DNA from: a virus
Length of the DNA: 33,695 bases
Virus record (IMG/VR): IMGVR_UViG_3300044712_002671
Coordinates: 1-33,695 of that record
Direction: 5' to 3' (one strand)
The notes under the pieces were generated by a model. That model was not told the DNA's origin and made no database searches. It saw only the letters and a list, made by a program, of their open reading frames with translations. The translations under genes and the position numbers were made by a program. This document shows, piece by piece, positions 6,962 to 14,502 of the stretch. Every line of letters starts with the position of its first letter. Position 1 is the first letter of the stretch.

Positions 6962-7851
6962 AGCGAAAAGCGACGAAACAAAAAGCAGAAGAGCAAAAGA
7001 AACCGCGCACGGCAATCAAGCCGCTGAACTGGATCATGCGGGCGATCCCTGCCCTTGGACCGGTGCCAGCAATGTGGAGCGTATATGCGGCTGCGACTGA
7101 CAAATTGCACTGGCCCGTGCCAGTGGCTGGCGCGGCTGCGCTGGCGGTTGAGGGGTTGGGATTTGCATCGGTCAATTTGGCTGAGCGGATGTACACCCAC
7201 AACAAGAGTTTGCGGCTCGATGAGCGCGCGCAGAAACTGGAAGCGCCAACCGGTAAGGCAATCTTGGCGACTGGTTTTTACCTGGTCGTGGTAATAGCGA
7301 TGATCATCCTTGTGGACGTTGCGCCGACCGCGACCATCTTCCTGCCGTTGGCATTCCCGTTTTTAGGGATTACAGGCGCGGCAGTTTGGGCGATGGGCAG
7401 CGAGCAGGACGAGCGCGAGCGTGTAGTACAAGAGTGGCGAGCGAAGAAGGAAGCAAGCAAGAGCAGCAAGAAAGCGCAAGTTGCAGGCGCAAGCGACAAG
7501 CAACCAGTGCAAGAAACCGACAAGTTGCACGCAAGCAAGACCCGCAAGGGTGACAAGTTGCAGGTGCAAGGGGTGCAAGTTGCAGGTGCAAGGGCTGACA
7601 AGTTGCAGGGTGTTGCAGGCAAGGATGACAAGCAAGTCAGCAAGCAACCAGTGCAAGACGAAGCCTTGCTTGCCATTTGGGGCGACAAGCCAAAGGCAAG
7701 TGACCGACAAGTTGCGGAGCAATTTGGCACGAGCCGACAGGCAATTCAGCAACGGCGTGAGAAGCTAATCAAGCAAGGCTCGATCCGCATGGGCAAGGGT
7801 GGCGTTGAGATTATCGGGATTGAGGTGACTATGCAGGCGGAGGCGAAATGA
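6958..7851 (+). CDS. Multi-TM protein with Lys/Gln repeat linker and C-terminal HTH
   Basis: The product is 297 aa. After a basic N-terminus there are about four hydrophobic segments (about 28-48, 54-74, 101-122, 124-147). Residues about 160-240 form a repetitive hydrophilic linker rich in DKLQ, QVAGA and KQPVQ. Residues about 250-285 contain a helix-turn-helix (SDRQVAEQFGTSRQAIQQRREKL). A membrane anchor joined to a DNA-binding domain could tether element DNA to the membrane during replication or segregation. It is loosely reminiscent of plasmid spread proteins, but no family assignment is made. The linker DNA carries iteron-like repeats. Confidence 0.65.
   Translation: MKRKATKQKAEEQKKPRTAIKPLNWIMRAIPALGPVPAMWSVYAAATDKLHWPVPVAGAAALAVEGLGFASVNLAERMYTHNKSLRLDERAQKLEAPTGKAILATGFYLVVVIAMIILVDVAPTATIFLPLAFPFLGITGAAVWAMGSEQDERERVVQEWRAKKEASKSSKKAQVAGASDKQPVQETDKLHASKTRKGDKLQVQGVQVAGARADKLQGVAGKDDKQVSKQPVQDEALLAIWGDKPKASDRQVAEQFGTSRQAIQQRREKLIKQGSIRMGKGGVEIIGIEVTMQAEAK
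7477..7722 (+). repeat. Iteron-like repeats, consensus CAAGTTGCAGGYGCAAG
   Basis: The 17-mer occurs three times, at 7477-7493, 7554-7570 and 7576-7592 (two copies with T and one with C at position 12). Degenerate or partial copies lie at 7521-7535, 7599-7610 and 7708-7722. All are in the same orientation inside the linker of the membrane-HTH gene. Reading frame differs between copies (7477 and 7576 share a frame; 7554 does not), so protein repetition alone does not explain the conservation. Iterons are binding sites for initiators or partition proteins; that role here is inference. Confidence 0.55.
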
Positions 7852-8852
7852 CGACATTACTACCCACACAGGATTTGGCAATGTTGCGGGCAATAGCGCG
7901 CACGGCATCGGTCTTGCTGGTCGCGCTGAGGGTTGACCAGCTTTATCCAGGGCGCGCAATCTCGGACATGGAAATTGCCGACATCCTCGAAGCGGATCCA
8001 CGCACGGTCAAAAAGCAACTGCGGTCACTGTCTGCGGCGGGGCTGGTTTTGGAGCAACGTGAAAGCCGCTACGTGGTCACCGTGGCGGGGCGGAACACGC
8101 TGTTCGGTTTTGCAGGGCATCAGGAATTTCCCCAGCCGACGAGTCTTTCCATAGAAGAAGGCAAAATTACAGGTGAGACCATCGAATTACGCGCACAAAA
8201 TGTGCTTCATGATGATGATGATGATGATATTAAATCAGAATCTGATTCTGAATCATCATCATCAATCACTGAACGCACAAAATGTGCGAAACTTTTGGAG
8301 GCGACGCATTTGTTGTTTTCCAATGGCTCGGTCAATGCCGATGGGATCACAGCCCGCGACCCAAACTGGGTGCTGGCTTGGATTGCCAAGGCTTACGTGG
8401 ACCGCAGGAATTTGACCAATCCGCAGGGCTTGGTGTATTCACGACTGCTGAAAAACGTCCGCCCGCCTTTGCAGTACCTCAAGAATGCATCAGGGTTTCT
8501 GCCAGAGAAGTACCTGGTCGAGGTTGGGCTGTTGGAAAAGCCAACAGCAGAGCCTGAGCTTGAGATCGTCGCACCAGATAGCGAGTACGACGGCATAGGT
8601 CGCCATCGCGGCTGGTTGGATTTACTGAGCGATCCAGCTATTCCAGGGATCAAAGGCGTTGCGTTCATGGGGAATGAGCGTGTGCAGGTGGTTGGGCAGG
8701 TGATGACAGTGTCTGTACGTCAGTCGTTTTTGCGAGGGATTGCAGAGCATAAACTATCTGAGGTTTTTAGCAAGATATATGCCGAGCAGACTGAGCAGTC
8801 AGACGCACGCGTGGAATTTGTTGCTGCAGAAACAGAGGCGGCGCATGGCTGA
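7848..8852 (+). CDS. Probable replication initiator-like protein with N-terminal winged helix
   Basis: The product is 334 aa, starting in an ATGA overlap. Residues about 35-90 form a winged helix (ISDMEIADILEADPRTVKK then LRSLSAAGLVLEQRESRYVV). A low-complexity acidic/serine linker (DDDDDDIKSESDSESSSS) at about 122-139 separates it from a C-terminal domain with the stretch DPNWVLAWIAKAYVDRR and NPQGLVYSRLL, a pattern I associate with initiator or primosome-like proteins of mobile elements. The linker DNA has an origin-like repeat architecture, recalling phage initiator genes that contain their own origin (as in lambda O). The function is inferred from domain layout and context, not from a catalytic motif. 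Confidence 0.6.
   Translation: MTTLLPTQDLAMLRAIARTASVLLVALRVDQLYPGRAISDMEIADILEADPRTVKKQLRSLSAAGLVLEQRESRYVVTVAGRNTLFGFAGHQEFPQPTSLSIEEGKITGETIELRAQNVLHDDDDDDIKSESDSESSSSITERTKCAKLLEATHLLFSNGSVNADGITARDPNWVLAWIAKAYVDRRNLTNPQGLVYSRLLKNVRPPLQYLKNASGFLPEKYLVEVGLLEKPTAEPELEIVAPDSEYDGIGRHRGWLDLLSDPAIPGIKGVAFMGNERVQVVGQVMTVSVRQSFLRGIAEHKLSEVFSKIYAEQTEQSDARVEFVAAETEAAHG
8192..8287. other. Candidate replication origin inside the initiator-like gene
   Basis: The palindromic 14-mer CGCACAAAATGTGC occurs twice exactly (8192-8205 and 8274-8287). Between them lie 13-bp complementary triplet-repeat arms (8216-8228 and 8252-8264) and an inner palindrome TCAGAATC-T-GATTCTGA (8235-8251), with an A+T-rich centre. 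All of this can fold into one nested cruciform flanked by two identical protein-site-like palindromes. Duplicated sites plus an A+T-rich element inside an initiator gene match the design of some phage origins; the assignment is an inference. Confidence 0.5.
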
Positions 8853-9147
8853 CACCAAAGACAAGCGGCGATATTGGTGCTGTCCACGCGGACACATTCT
8901 GGGTGAGGTTCGCAGGGTAGCTATTGGGGCCGAGAGCGGGATAAAAGTGGGCACGCTTATGTTGTACGAAACCAGTGCAACTTATAAGCCGCAGTCCCTG
9001 CCGGTCTTACGTGGGAAGGTCGTAGGCGAGATGCGCGACATAAAATGCACTGTGCCTGGGTGCGGAGCAATACGAGATTGGATGATCGGCGAAGATGCCA
9101 TGTCCGCGCTGATGGAAAGGATAAGGAGCCGCGAGCCGGTTTCATGA
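8845..9147 (+). CDS. Small cysteine-rich (zinc-finger-like) protein (100 aa)
   Basis: The ATG at 8845 overlaps the preceding stop by 8 nt; upstream codons in the same frame lie inside the initiator gene and are not used. Two metal-ligand clusters are visible: CCPRGH near the N-terminus and CTVPGCG at about residue 69. Together they could form one zinc site. The rest is a beta-rich core followed by a C-terminal helix. No family was recognised. It is the last gene of the early run, just upstream of the first leader element. Confidence 0.6.
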   Translation: MADTKDKRRYWCCPRGHILGEVRRVAIGAESGIKVGTLMLYETSATYKPQSLPVLRGKVVGEMRDIKCTVPGCGAIRDWMIGEDAMSALMERIRSREPVS

Positions 9148-9151
9148 TCGC

Positions 9152-9169
9152 ATGTTGTATAATAAACAT
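9152..9169 (+). promoter_or_regulatory. Candidate promoter -10 box within a palindrome (upstream of leader A)
   Basis: A perfect TATAAT (9158-9163) lies between inverted arms ATGTT (9152-9156) and AACAT (9165-9169). No recognisable -35 hexamer is seen at the right spacing, so activity may need an activator. The same arrangement, a -10 box centred in a palindrome, occurs at 17153-17170 ahead of leader B. An operator for a repressor or a late activator is the natural reading, but this is inference. Confidence 0.4.
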
Positions 9170-9200
9170 TGAAAGGAGGCACACAACTTAATAATCTTTT

Positions 9201-9242
9201 GCAGTCCTGGTACTTGACCGGGACACGTTGTCGGAAATGATG
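9201..9242 (+). ncRNA. Structured leader element A
   Basis: A stem forms between 9204-9211 (GTCCTGGT) and 9217-9224 (ACCGGGAC) around a 5-nt loop. It is followed by the stretch GTCGGAAATGATGC (9230-9243), which is identical in leader B. The stem has the same length and loop size in B, with base changes that keep pairing through G-U pairs, evidence that an RNA structure is selected. GTCGG (9230-9234) can pair with CCGGC at 9246-9250, competing with the terminator stem, as in an attenuator. No known riboswitch class was recognised. Confidence 0.6.
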
Positions 9243-9274
9243 CACCCGGCGCCCTAGTGGCGTCGGGTGTTTTT
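9243..9274 (+). terminator. Intrinsic terminator of leader A
   Basis: The arms 9243-9253 and 9259-9269 pair (CACCCG with CGGGTG, one G-T pair, CGCC with GGCG) around loop CTAGT, followed by five T residues at 9270-9274. It lies between the leader stem and the four-TM gene at 9312, so late transcription must pass it. This suggests attenuation or antitermination. Confidence 0.75.
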
Positions 9275-9311
9275 GTTTCCATTTACATAATCAACTAAGG
9301 AGATAGAAAGT

Positions 9312-9755
9312 ATGAAACTCGATATCGAAACCATTTTGAAGGCGCTTGGATTGCCAGTTGGATTGCTGGCTCTGTTCGCCGCAGTGCTTGGCTTGTTCGG
9401 CGTGTCACTGGATAACATCCTCAAGATTGTGGAAGGACTGGTTGGCACGTTCATGTTGATTGCGCTGGTTATCAACATCCTCAAGTGGGGCGGCGTGGTT
9501 ACTGACGGGACAGCCGGTGTATGGTCAGCAGTTGCGAATCTGGCTGTGCTGCTTGGAGTTGCTATTATCTTCAAGCTTTACCCACAGTTTGATTTCAATA
9601 GCGTTGATGCGCAGATCGCTGAGTTCGCCAAGATTGGCGGGTTGGTGTTTGCCTACATCATTCAGTTTGTTGGCTCAAGGCAGACTCACATTGCGTTTAC
9701 GCGTGGACTGAAACTGCCTGCATTCTCGTACTCGCTGCGATACAACGGCTTCTAA
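9312..9755 (+). CDS. Four-TM holin-like membrane protein
   Basis: The product is 147 aa with four hydrophobic segments (about residues 12-32, 41-60, 70-91 and 107-124) separated by short polar loops, and a polar C-terminal tail. Size and hydrophobicity fit a phage holin or other small membrane protein, but no holin family signature was recognised and no endolysin lies next to it. AAGGAG at 9296-9301 and AGATAGAAAG precede the ATG. It is the first gene after leader A, so its expression should depend on read-through of that terminator. Confidence 0.6.
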   Translation: MKLDIETILKALGLPVGLLALFAAVLGLFGVSLDNILKIVEGLVGTFMLIALVINILKWGGVVTDGTAGVWSAVANLAVLLGVAIIFKLYPQFDFNSVDAQIAEFAKIGGLVFAYIIQFVGSRQTHIAFTRGLKLPAFSYSLRYNGF

Positions 9756-10124
9756 TTGCCCAAGCGACCACCGCGTCCATGCCGCGTGCCTGGATGTCCT
9801 GAGCTATTGTATGACGGTAATGATTGCCCGAGGCACCCACGTCCTCGGGCAATGGATCGTAGACCGAGTGCCACGTCACGTGGGTATGGCGCAGCGTGGC
9901 AGAAAAAGCGGGACGCCTGGCTTGAGAAGCACCCTTGGTGTGTAGACCTATATGGCTATCACTCAGGGAGGCTGGTCAAGGCAAAGATTGTTGATCACAT
10001 AATTCCCAAGAGCCTCGGAGGATTAGACGATGAGACTAACTACCAATCCCTATGTACACGATGCAATAACAAGAAAACCTGGAACGACGGCAGTCATAGG
10101 GGTAGGGGGGTCAAATCTCTGTAG
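9756..10124 (+). CDS. HNH endonuclease (packaging-associated)
   Basis: The product is 122 aa and is read from a TTG codon directly after the preceding stop, so translation is probably coupled; the start is uncertain because no clear ribosome-binding site is visible. The N-terminus has a zinc-knuckle pattern (CRVPGCPELLYDGNDCPRH). The HNH core is VDHIIPKSLGG, with N and LCTRCNNKK supplying the later ligands. In HK97-like siphoviruses a small HNH protein encoded beside the terminase genes stimulates terminase cleavage at cos; the position here fits that role. Confidence 0.85.
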   Translation: MPKRPPRPCRVPGCPELLYDGNDCPRHPRPRAMDRRPSATSRGYGAAWQKKRDAWLEKHPWCVDLYGYHSGRLVKAKIVDHIIPKSLGGLDDETNYQSLCTRCNNKKTWNDGSHRGRGVKSL

Positions 10125-10199
10125 GGTAGGGAGAGTAGACCGCATGGGTAATCGTGCGCATTTACCCGCGAAATTAGGCAGGGGGGGGTAGGCGCATGA
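10092..10199. other. G-rich gap, candidate cos region
   Basis: The stretch from the end of the HNH gene to the small terminase has G runs at 10099-10102, 10105-10110, 10124-10126 and 10129-10131, two of them joined by TA, and another eight-G run at about 10182-10189. Four runs within 33 nt could form a G-quadruplex. In HNH-containing HK97-like phages the cos site lies next to these genes, so this is the best location for one, but no cut site can be read from sequence. Confidence 0.35.
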
Positions 10200-10682
10200 A
10201 TGCAAGGACGAAAGCCAAAGCCTACGGCGCTCAAGTTGCTGGCTGGCAATCCTGGGAAGCGCGCCATAAATCATGCGGAGCCAAAGCCCAGAGTCGTGTT
10301 GCCAAAACCACCCGGTCATTTGAGTGATGAAGAAAAAGAAAAATGGAAAGCAACGGTGCGTGAGTTGCACCCGCTTGGGTTGATCACCGCCCTTGATAAG
10401 GATGCGCTGGCGATGTACTGCGTGATCTTCATGCGCTGGCAGAAAGCGGAACGGATGGTCCGCGAGAAAGGCGAGATCATCAAGACTGCGGCAGGGAACA
10501 TCATCCAAAATCCCTACCTTTCAATTGCCAACCGCGCGCTCGACCAGTTAAACAAGCTGGGCGCTGAATTCGGGATGACGCCGTCGAGTCGTTCGCGCGT
10601 GAAAACAGACGTGGCGGATCCAGATCGAGAATTGGAGCGGATGCTGTTCGGTCCGCGTGTAACGGTAAAAAACTATGACTGA
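10200..10682 (+). CDS. P27-family terminase small subunit (copy 1)
   Basis: The product is 160 aa. It begins GRKPKPTALKLLAGNPGKR, the hallmark N-terminus of P27-family small terminases, and has the family's C-terminal signature GAEFGMTPSSRSRVK. Small terminase recognises phage DNA and recruits the large subunit for packaging. A G-rich tract upstream could serve as the ribosome-binding site. A second related copy (11901-12389, roughly 45 percent identical by eye) follows the methyltransferase. The gene overlaps the methyltransferase by 8 nt. Confidence 0.88.
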   Translation: MQGRKPKPTALKLLAGNPGKRAINHAEPKPRVVLPKPPGHLSDEEKEKWKATVRELHPLGLITALDKDALAMYCVIFMRWQKAERMVREKGEIIKTAAGNIIQNPYLSIANRALDQLNKLGAEFGMTPSSRSRVKTDVADPDRELERMLFGPRVTVKNYD

Positions 10683-11937
10683 CGAACTTAACTACATTAC
10701 TGAGGGGCTTCGAGGGTTGGCTGTGCCGATTGACAGCCTGCACGAGGATGCCGCGAATGCCCGCGTGGGGCATGACGTGGCGCGCATTGCTGCCTCGCTC
10801 AAGGCATACGGTCAGCGCAAGCCCATCGTCGCCAACCGTTTGCAGGATGGCAAGGTCGAGGCTGGGAATGGAACCTATCGCGCCGCGAAATCTTTAGGTT
10901 GGAGTCATATTGCCGTCGTGTTCGTAGATGACGACCCCGCGACCGCGGCAGCCTTTGGCATTGCTGATAACCGCGTCGCTGAGTTCAGCCGATGGGACGA
11001 AGAGGTCTTGCGCGAGATCGCCAACACCACCGGTGATCTGTTTACCGGCTTCGAGCCTGCCGAGTTGGACGACCTGGTGGGCGTTTCTACAGCAACAGAA
11101 CCCACTATCGAAGATCCCGGCGCCGAGCCAGAGCGCGCCGAGGAGCTGCTCGCCAAGTGGCAGGTGCGGGTCGGGCAGGTGTGGCGGCTGGGCAAGCATC
11201 GCATTATGTGCGGGGATTCCACCCGACAGGCGCACGTGGCGCAGCTGATGGGCGCTGATCGCGCCTGGATGATTTGGAGCGACCCACCCTGGAACGTCAA
11301 CTATGGTGGAAGTGATCATCCATCCTATAAACAACGCTCCATGAATAATGACAACCTCGGCGATAAGTTCCCTGAATTTGTCAAAGCATTCTGTCAAAAC
11401 TTTTTTATATTCAGCCAGCCAGGCGCACCGATCTATTTGGTGATGGGTGCGCAGGAATGGCCGGTGATTGATCAGAAATTGCGTGAGGCTGGTTTTCATT
11501 GGTCATCCACCATCGTATGGGTCAAGGATCAGCTGGTGCTTTCCCGCAAGGATTATCACACCCAGTACGAACCGATGTGGTACGGCTGGAATGCAGATGC
11601 TGCGCGCCTGATTGGTGTCGAGGACCGCAAGCAGTCGGACACGTGGTTTATTGACCGCCCGAAAAAGAGTGACGAACATCCCACCATGAAGCCGCTGGAG
11701 CTGGTGGAACGATCGCTGAAAAATTCCAGCAAGGCGGGGGATGTCGTGCTCGATCTTTTCTCAGGATCCGGCACGACATTGATGGCGTGTGAACGCCTGG
11801 GCAGAGTCTGTCGCACGATGGACAATGACCCGAAGTATGTATCGGTGGCGCTCGAACGTTGGAGTGTTGCCACGGGGAAAACCCCTGAACTGGAGGAGAC
11901 GTGGGCCGGGGAAGAAAACCTAAACCAACAAAGCTAA
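10675..11937 (+). CDS. ParB-like domain fused to N4/N6-type DNA methyltransferase
   Basis: The product is 420 aa. The N-terminal ParB-like domain (about residues 12-110) has the pattern EAGNGTYRAAKSLG. The methyltransferase domain carries the catalytic motif SDPPWN (about 201-206) and the AdoMet-binding motif DLFSGSGTT (about 360-368), in the order of beta-class amino methyltransferases that methylate N6-adenine or N4-cytosine. No restriction endonuclease is adjacent, so it is likely an orphan enzyme protecting phage DNA or marking packaging or replication sites. It sits between two small terminase genes and overlaps both. The recognition sequence cannot be read from the protein. Confidence 0.9.
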   Translation: MTDELNYITEGLRGLAVPIDSLHEDAANARVGHDVARIAASLKAYGQRKPIVANRLQDGKVEAGNGTYRAAKSLGWSHIAVVFVDDDPATAAAFGIADNRVAEFSRWDEEVLREIANTTGDLFTGFEPAELDDLVGVSTATEPTIEDPGAEPERAEELLAKWQVRVGQVWRLGKHRIMCGDSTRQAHVAQLMGADRAWMIWSDPPWNVNYGGSDHPSYKQRSMNNDNLGDKFPEFVKAFCQNFFIFSQPGAPIYLVMGAQEWPVIDQKLREAGFHWSSTIVWVKDQLVLSRKDYHTQYEPMWYGWNADAARLIGVEDRKQSDTWFIDRPKKSDEHPTMKPLELVERSLKNSSKAGDVVLDLFSGSGTTLMACERLGRVCRTMDNDPKYVSVALERWSVATGKTPELEETWAGEENLNQQS

Positions 11938-12389
11938 AAGAACTGGAAGGCAATCCAGGTAAGCGGGCGCTGAACAAGAAAGAACCGAAGGCGGAGTCTG
12001 CAATACCTCCATGCCCCAATCATTTGACGGGCGCGGCGAAAACCGAATGGAACAACCTGACCAAGGAATTGCACGCGCTGAAATTACTTGCGAAGGTAGA
12101 CCGCGCGGCGCTGGCGATCTGCTGCACCGCCTGGGCTGATTATGTACAGGCAGTGAACAAGTTGAAGAAGGAAGGCAGTGTCATCATTTCGGATAAAGGC
12201 GGCATGTACCAAAATCCCTGGGTGGCGATCAAGAAGCGCAGCATGGATCAGGTTGTAAAGTTTTATGCCGAGTTTGGAATGACGCCCAGCAGCCGGTCGC
12301 GCGTGAAGGTGGACACGCCCGGCGAAGAAGACGAGATGACCGCGTTCCTTTTTGGAAACCGAAACGTGAAAGTGAAAACAGATCAGTGA
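11901..12389 (+). CDS. P27-family terminase small subunit (copy 2)
   Basis: The product is 162 aa and starts at a GTG, preceded by a strong GGAGGAG site inside the methyltransferase gene, giving a 37-nt overlap. It shows the same N-terminal (GRKPKPTKLKELEGNPGKR) and C-terminal (AEFGMTPSSRSRVKVD) signatures as copy 1 and has a similar length. Its position 1 nt upstream of the large terminase gene makes it the conventional packaging partner. Both copies appear intact. Confidence 0.88.
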   Translation: MGRGRKPKPTKLKELEGNPGKRALNKKEPKAESAIPPCPNHLTGAAKTEWNNLTKELHALKLLAKVDRAALAICCTAWADYVQAVNKLKKEGSVIISDKGGMYQNPWVAIKKRSMDQVVKFYAEFGMTPSSRSRVKVDTPGEEDEMTAFLFGNRNVKVKTDQ

Positions 12390-12390
12390 A

Positions 12391-14166
12391 ATGGCAAAAC
12401 CCCAGAAGGAGACCTTGCATCCCGCAGAGCAATATGCGCGAGATGTGATCAGCGGGAAAATCGTCGCGTGCAAGTGGGTGCGCCTGGCGTGTGAGCGTCA
12501 TGTGCATGACCTGGCTCACGCGCATGAACGCGGTTTTGTTTTTGATGCGGAAGCTGCCGAGTATACGCTGCGTTTTATCGGCATGTTGCGACATTCAAAG
12601 GGCAAGTGGGGACGCGGCAAAGGGGAATTTCTCAAGCTCGAACCGTGGCAACAATTTATTATCTGGGTTGCATTTGGGTGGAAACGTGATAATTCAGATC
12701 GCTGGATCGAGAAATCACCAGACGGCATGGTGCAGGATACGCGCGGTATGCGCCGCTTTCGTATGTTGTACGAAGAGGTGGCTCGCAAGAATGGAAAGAG
12801 CACAAAGGCAGCTGGGCTGGGATTGTTTCTCGCTTTTGCAGATGGTGAGCCAGGCGCAGAAGTTTATTCCGCAGCCACCAAGCGCGACCAGGCACGTATT
12901 GTGCATAAAGAAGCCATCCGCATGGTTAAGAAAAATGCGGGGCTAAAAAAGCATATACAGGTTTATAAAGACAACCTCAACCTCGAACAAACAGCCAGTA
13001 AATATGAACCATTGGGCGCTGATTCTGACAGCACTGATGGTTTGAACGTACATGCTGTTATTGCCGATGAACTACACGCGTGGAAAAATCGTGAACTTTG
13101 GGACGTGCTGGAAACCGCGACCGGGTCCCGCGAACAGCCGATGCTGATCGCTATCACCACCGCAGGACTGGACCGGCGCAGTGTGTGCTTCGAGAAGCAC
13201 GAATATACCCGCAAGGTGCTCGAAGGCTGGAAGGATGGAACGTTCGAGGATGATACCTGGTTCGGAATTATCTTCACGCTCGATGATGGCGACGATTGGC
13301 GCGACGAAAGCGTATGGATCAAAGCCAACCCGAACCTGAATGTTTCCAAGTACCTCGAAGACATGCGGATGAAATCCAAGCGCGCAGGGCAGATGGCTGG
13401 GGCATTGAACAACTTCCTGCGGCGCGAGTTGAATGTTTGGGTGCAGGGCAGCTTCAAGTGGATGAATATGGACAAATGGCGCGCGTGCGGCGGGGACGTG
13501 CCTGCGCTGCAAATGCTGCGGCATCTAAAAGGACTCACTGGTTATGGCGGATTGGATCTATCGAGCAATTCGGACATCACCGCGTGGGTGCTTGCGTTCA
13601 TCGATGAGGACGACGAGCTATATGTGCATTGCAGATTTTGGGTGCCAGAGGATGCGCTCGAAGTTCCTCCGCATTACCGCTCACCGGACGATGCAAAGCA
13701 GTTACAGCAATGGGTAAAGGATGGATACGTTGAGGCGACGCCCGGGGCTGTGATCGACCATGATTTTATTTATGCGCAGGTCGAAAAGGATGCTGATGGA
13801 ATTGATATCGATCAGATTGCCTTCGACCGTTGGGGGGCGTCGAGCGTGGTGCAAAATTTGGAGAAGCAAGGCATGACAATGGTAAATTTTGGTCAGGGCT
13901 ATCAAAGCATGAATCCGCCCATGAAGGAACTGGAGCGGCTTGTGTTGAGCAAAAAAATACACCACGGCAACAACCCAGTATTAACATGGATGGCTGATAA
14001 CCTGGTGGCGCGTCAGGACCCGGCAGGCAACATCAAGCCGGATAAGGAAAAGAGCCGCGATAAGATCGACGGTATGGTGGCGCTGATCATGGCGCTGGAT
14101 TTGGCGCTGCGGCATCCAGAGAAGAAATCAGTTTATGAAAAACGCGGTATTCGGACACTTGGATAG
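12391..14166 (+). CDS. Terminase large subunit (HK97/YmfN type)
   Basis: The product is 591 aa. The ATPase domain has a Walker A-like motif EEVARKNGKST (about residues 128-138) and Walker B VIADELHAW (about 222-230). The nuclease domain shows the acidic motif GLDLSSNSDIT (about 387-397) and the C-terminal acidic site DKIDGMVALIMALDLA (about 556-571). It cleaves the concatemer and pumps DNA into the prohead. Length and motif order are those of a complete enzyme. The usual next gene, portal, is 4 kb downstream because a cargo region is inserted. Confidence 0.93.
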   Translation: MAKPQKETLHPAEQYARDVISGKIVACKWVRLACERHVHDLAHAHERGFVFDAEAAEYTLRFIGMLRHSKGKWGRGKGEFLKLEPWQQFIIWVAFGWKRDNSDRWIEKSPDGMVQDTRGMRRFRMLYEEVARKNGKSTKAAGLGLFLAFADGEPGAEVYSAATKRDQARIVHKEAIRMVKKNAGLKKHIQVYKDNLNLEQTASKYEPLGADSDSTDGLNVHAVIADELHAWKNRELWDVLETATGSREQPMLIAITTAGLDRRSVCFEKHEYTRKVLEGWKDGTFEDDTWFGIIFTLDDGDDWRDESVWIKANPNLNVSKYLEDMRMKSKRAGQMAGALNNFLRRELNVWVQGSFKWMNMDKWRACGGDVPALQMLRHLKGLTGYGGLDLSSNSDITAWVLAFIDEDDELYVHCRFWVPEDALEVPPHYRSPDDAKQLQQWVKDGYVEATPGAVIDHDFIYAQVEKDADGIDIDQIAFDRWGASSVVQNLEKQGMTMVNFGQGYQSMNPPMKELERLVLSKKIHHGNNPVLTWMADNLVARQDPAGNIKPDKEKSRDKIDGMVALIMALDLALRHPEKKSVYEKRGIRTLG

Positions 14167-14224
14167 GGCTTGACTTCCTGTGCGTTCAGCGGCGTAATGA
14201 AGGCATACAGCAAAGGAGATCAAG

Positions 14225-14497
14225 ATGAAAAAATCAATTTTGGAAATCAAAAAAGCAAATGCCAAAAAACGCAATATTGCCAGCAGGGAGTGCAGCCTGC
14301 AAAAATACGAAGAAAAACAGGCAGAGATCGAGAAACTTTTGAAGGAAATCAAAGTAGGCTTGCAGGCGCATGATCGCAACGCCAGCGGGCTGGGTGGGCA
14401 CCATTGGGGGCACGTTGGGGATTTGAACCGAATTACGGAGGAACTACGGGACATCAGCAACCGATTGCACAGTAAGGGCGAATACGCAAAAGGGTAG
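14225..14497 (+). CDS. Small coiled-coil protein (90 aa)
   Basis: An AAAGGAGA site at 14212-14219 fits the ATG at 14225. The product is Lys/Glu-rich and mostly helical (SLQKYEEKQAEIEKLLKEIK; RITEELRDISNRLHSKG) with a Gly/His-rich hinge (GLGGHHWGHVGD). No family was recognised. It lies between the large terminase and the disrupted gene at 14503, so these may once have formed a pair of small accessory genes. Confidence 0.6.
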   Translation: MKKSILEIKKANAKKRNIASRECSLQKYEEKQAEIEKLLKEIKVGLQAHDRNASGLGGHHWGHVGDLNRITEELRDISNRLHSKGEYAKG

Positions 14498-14502
14498 CCG
14501 CC

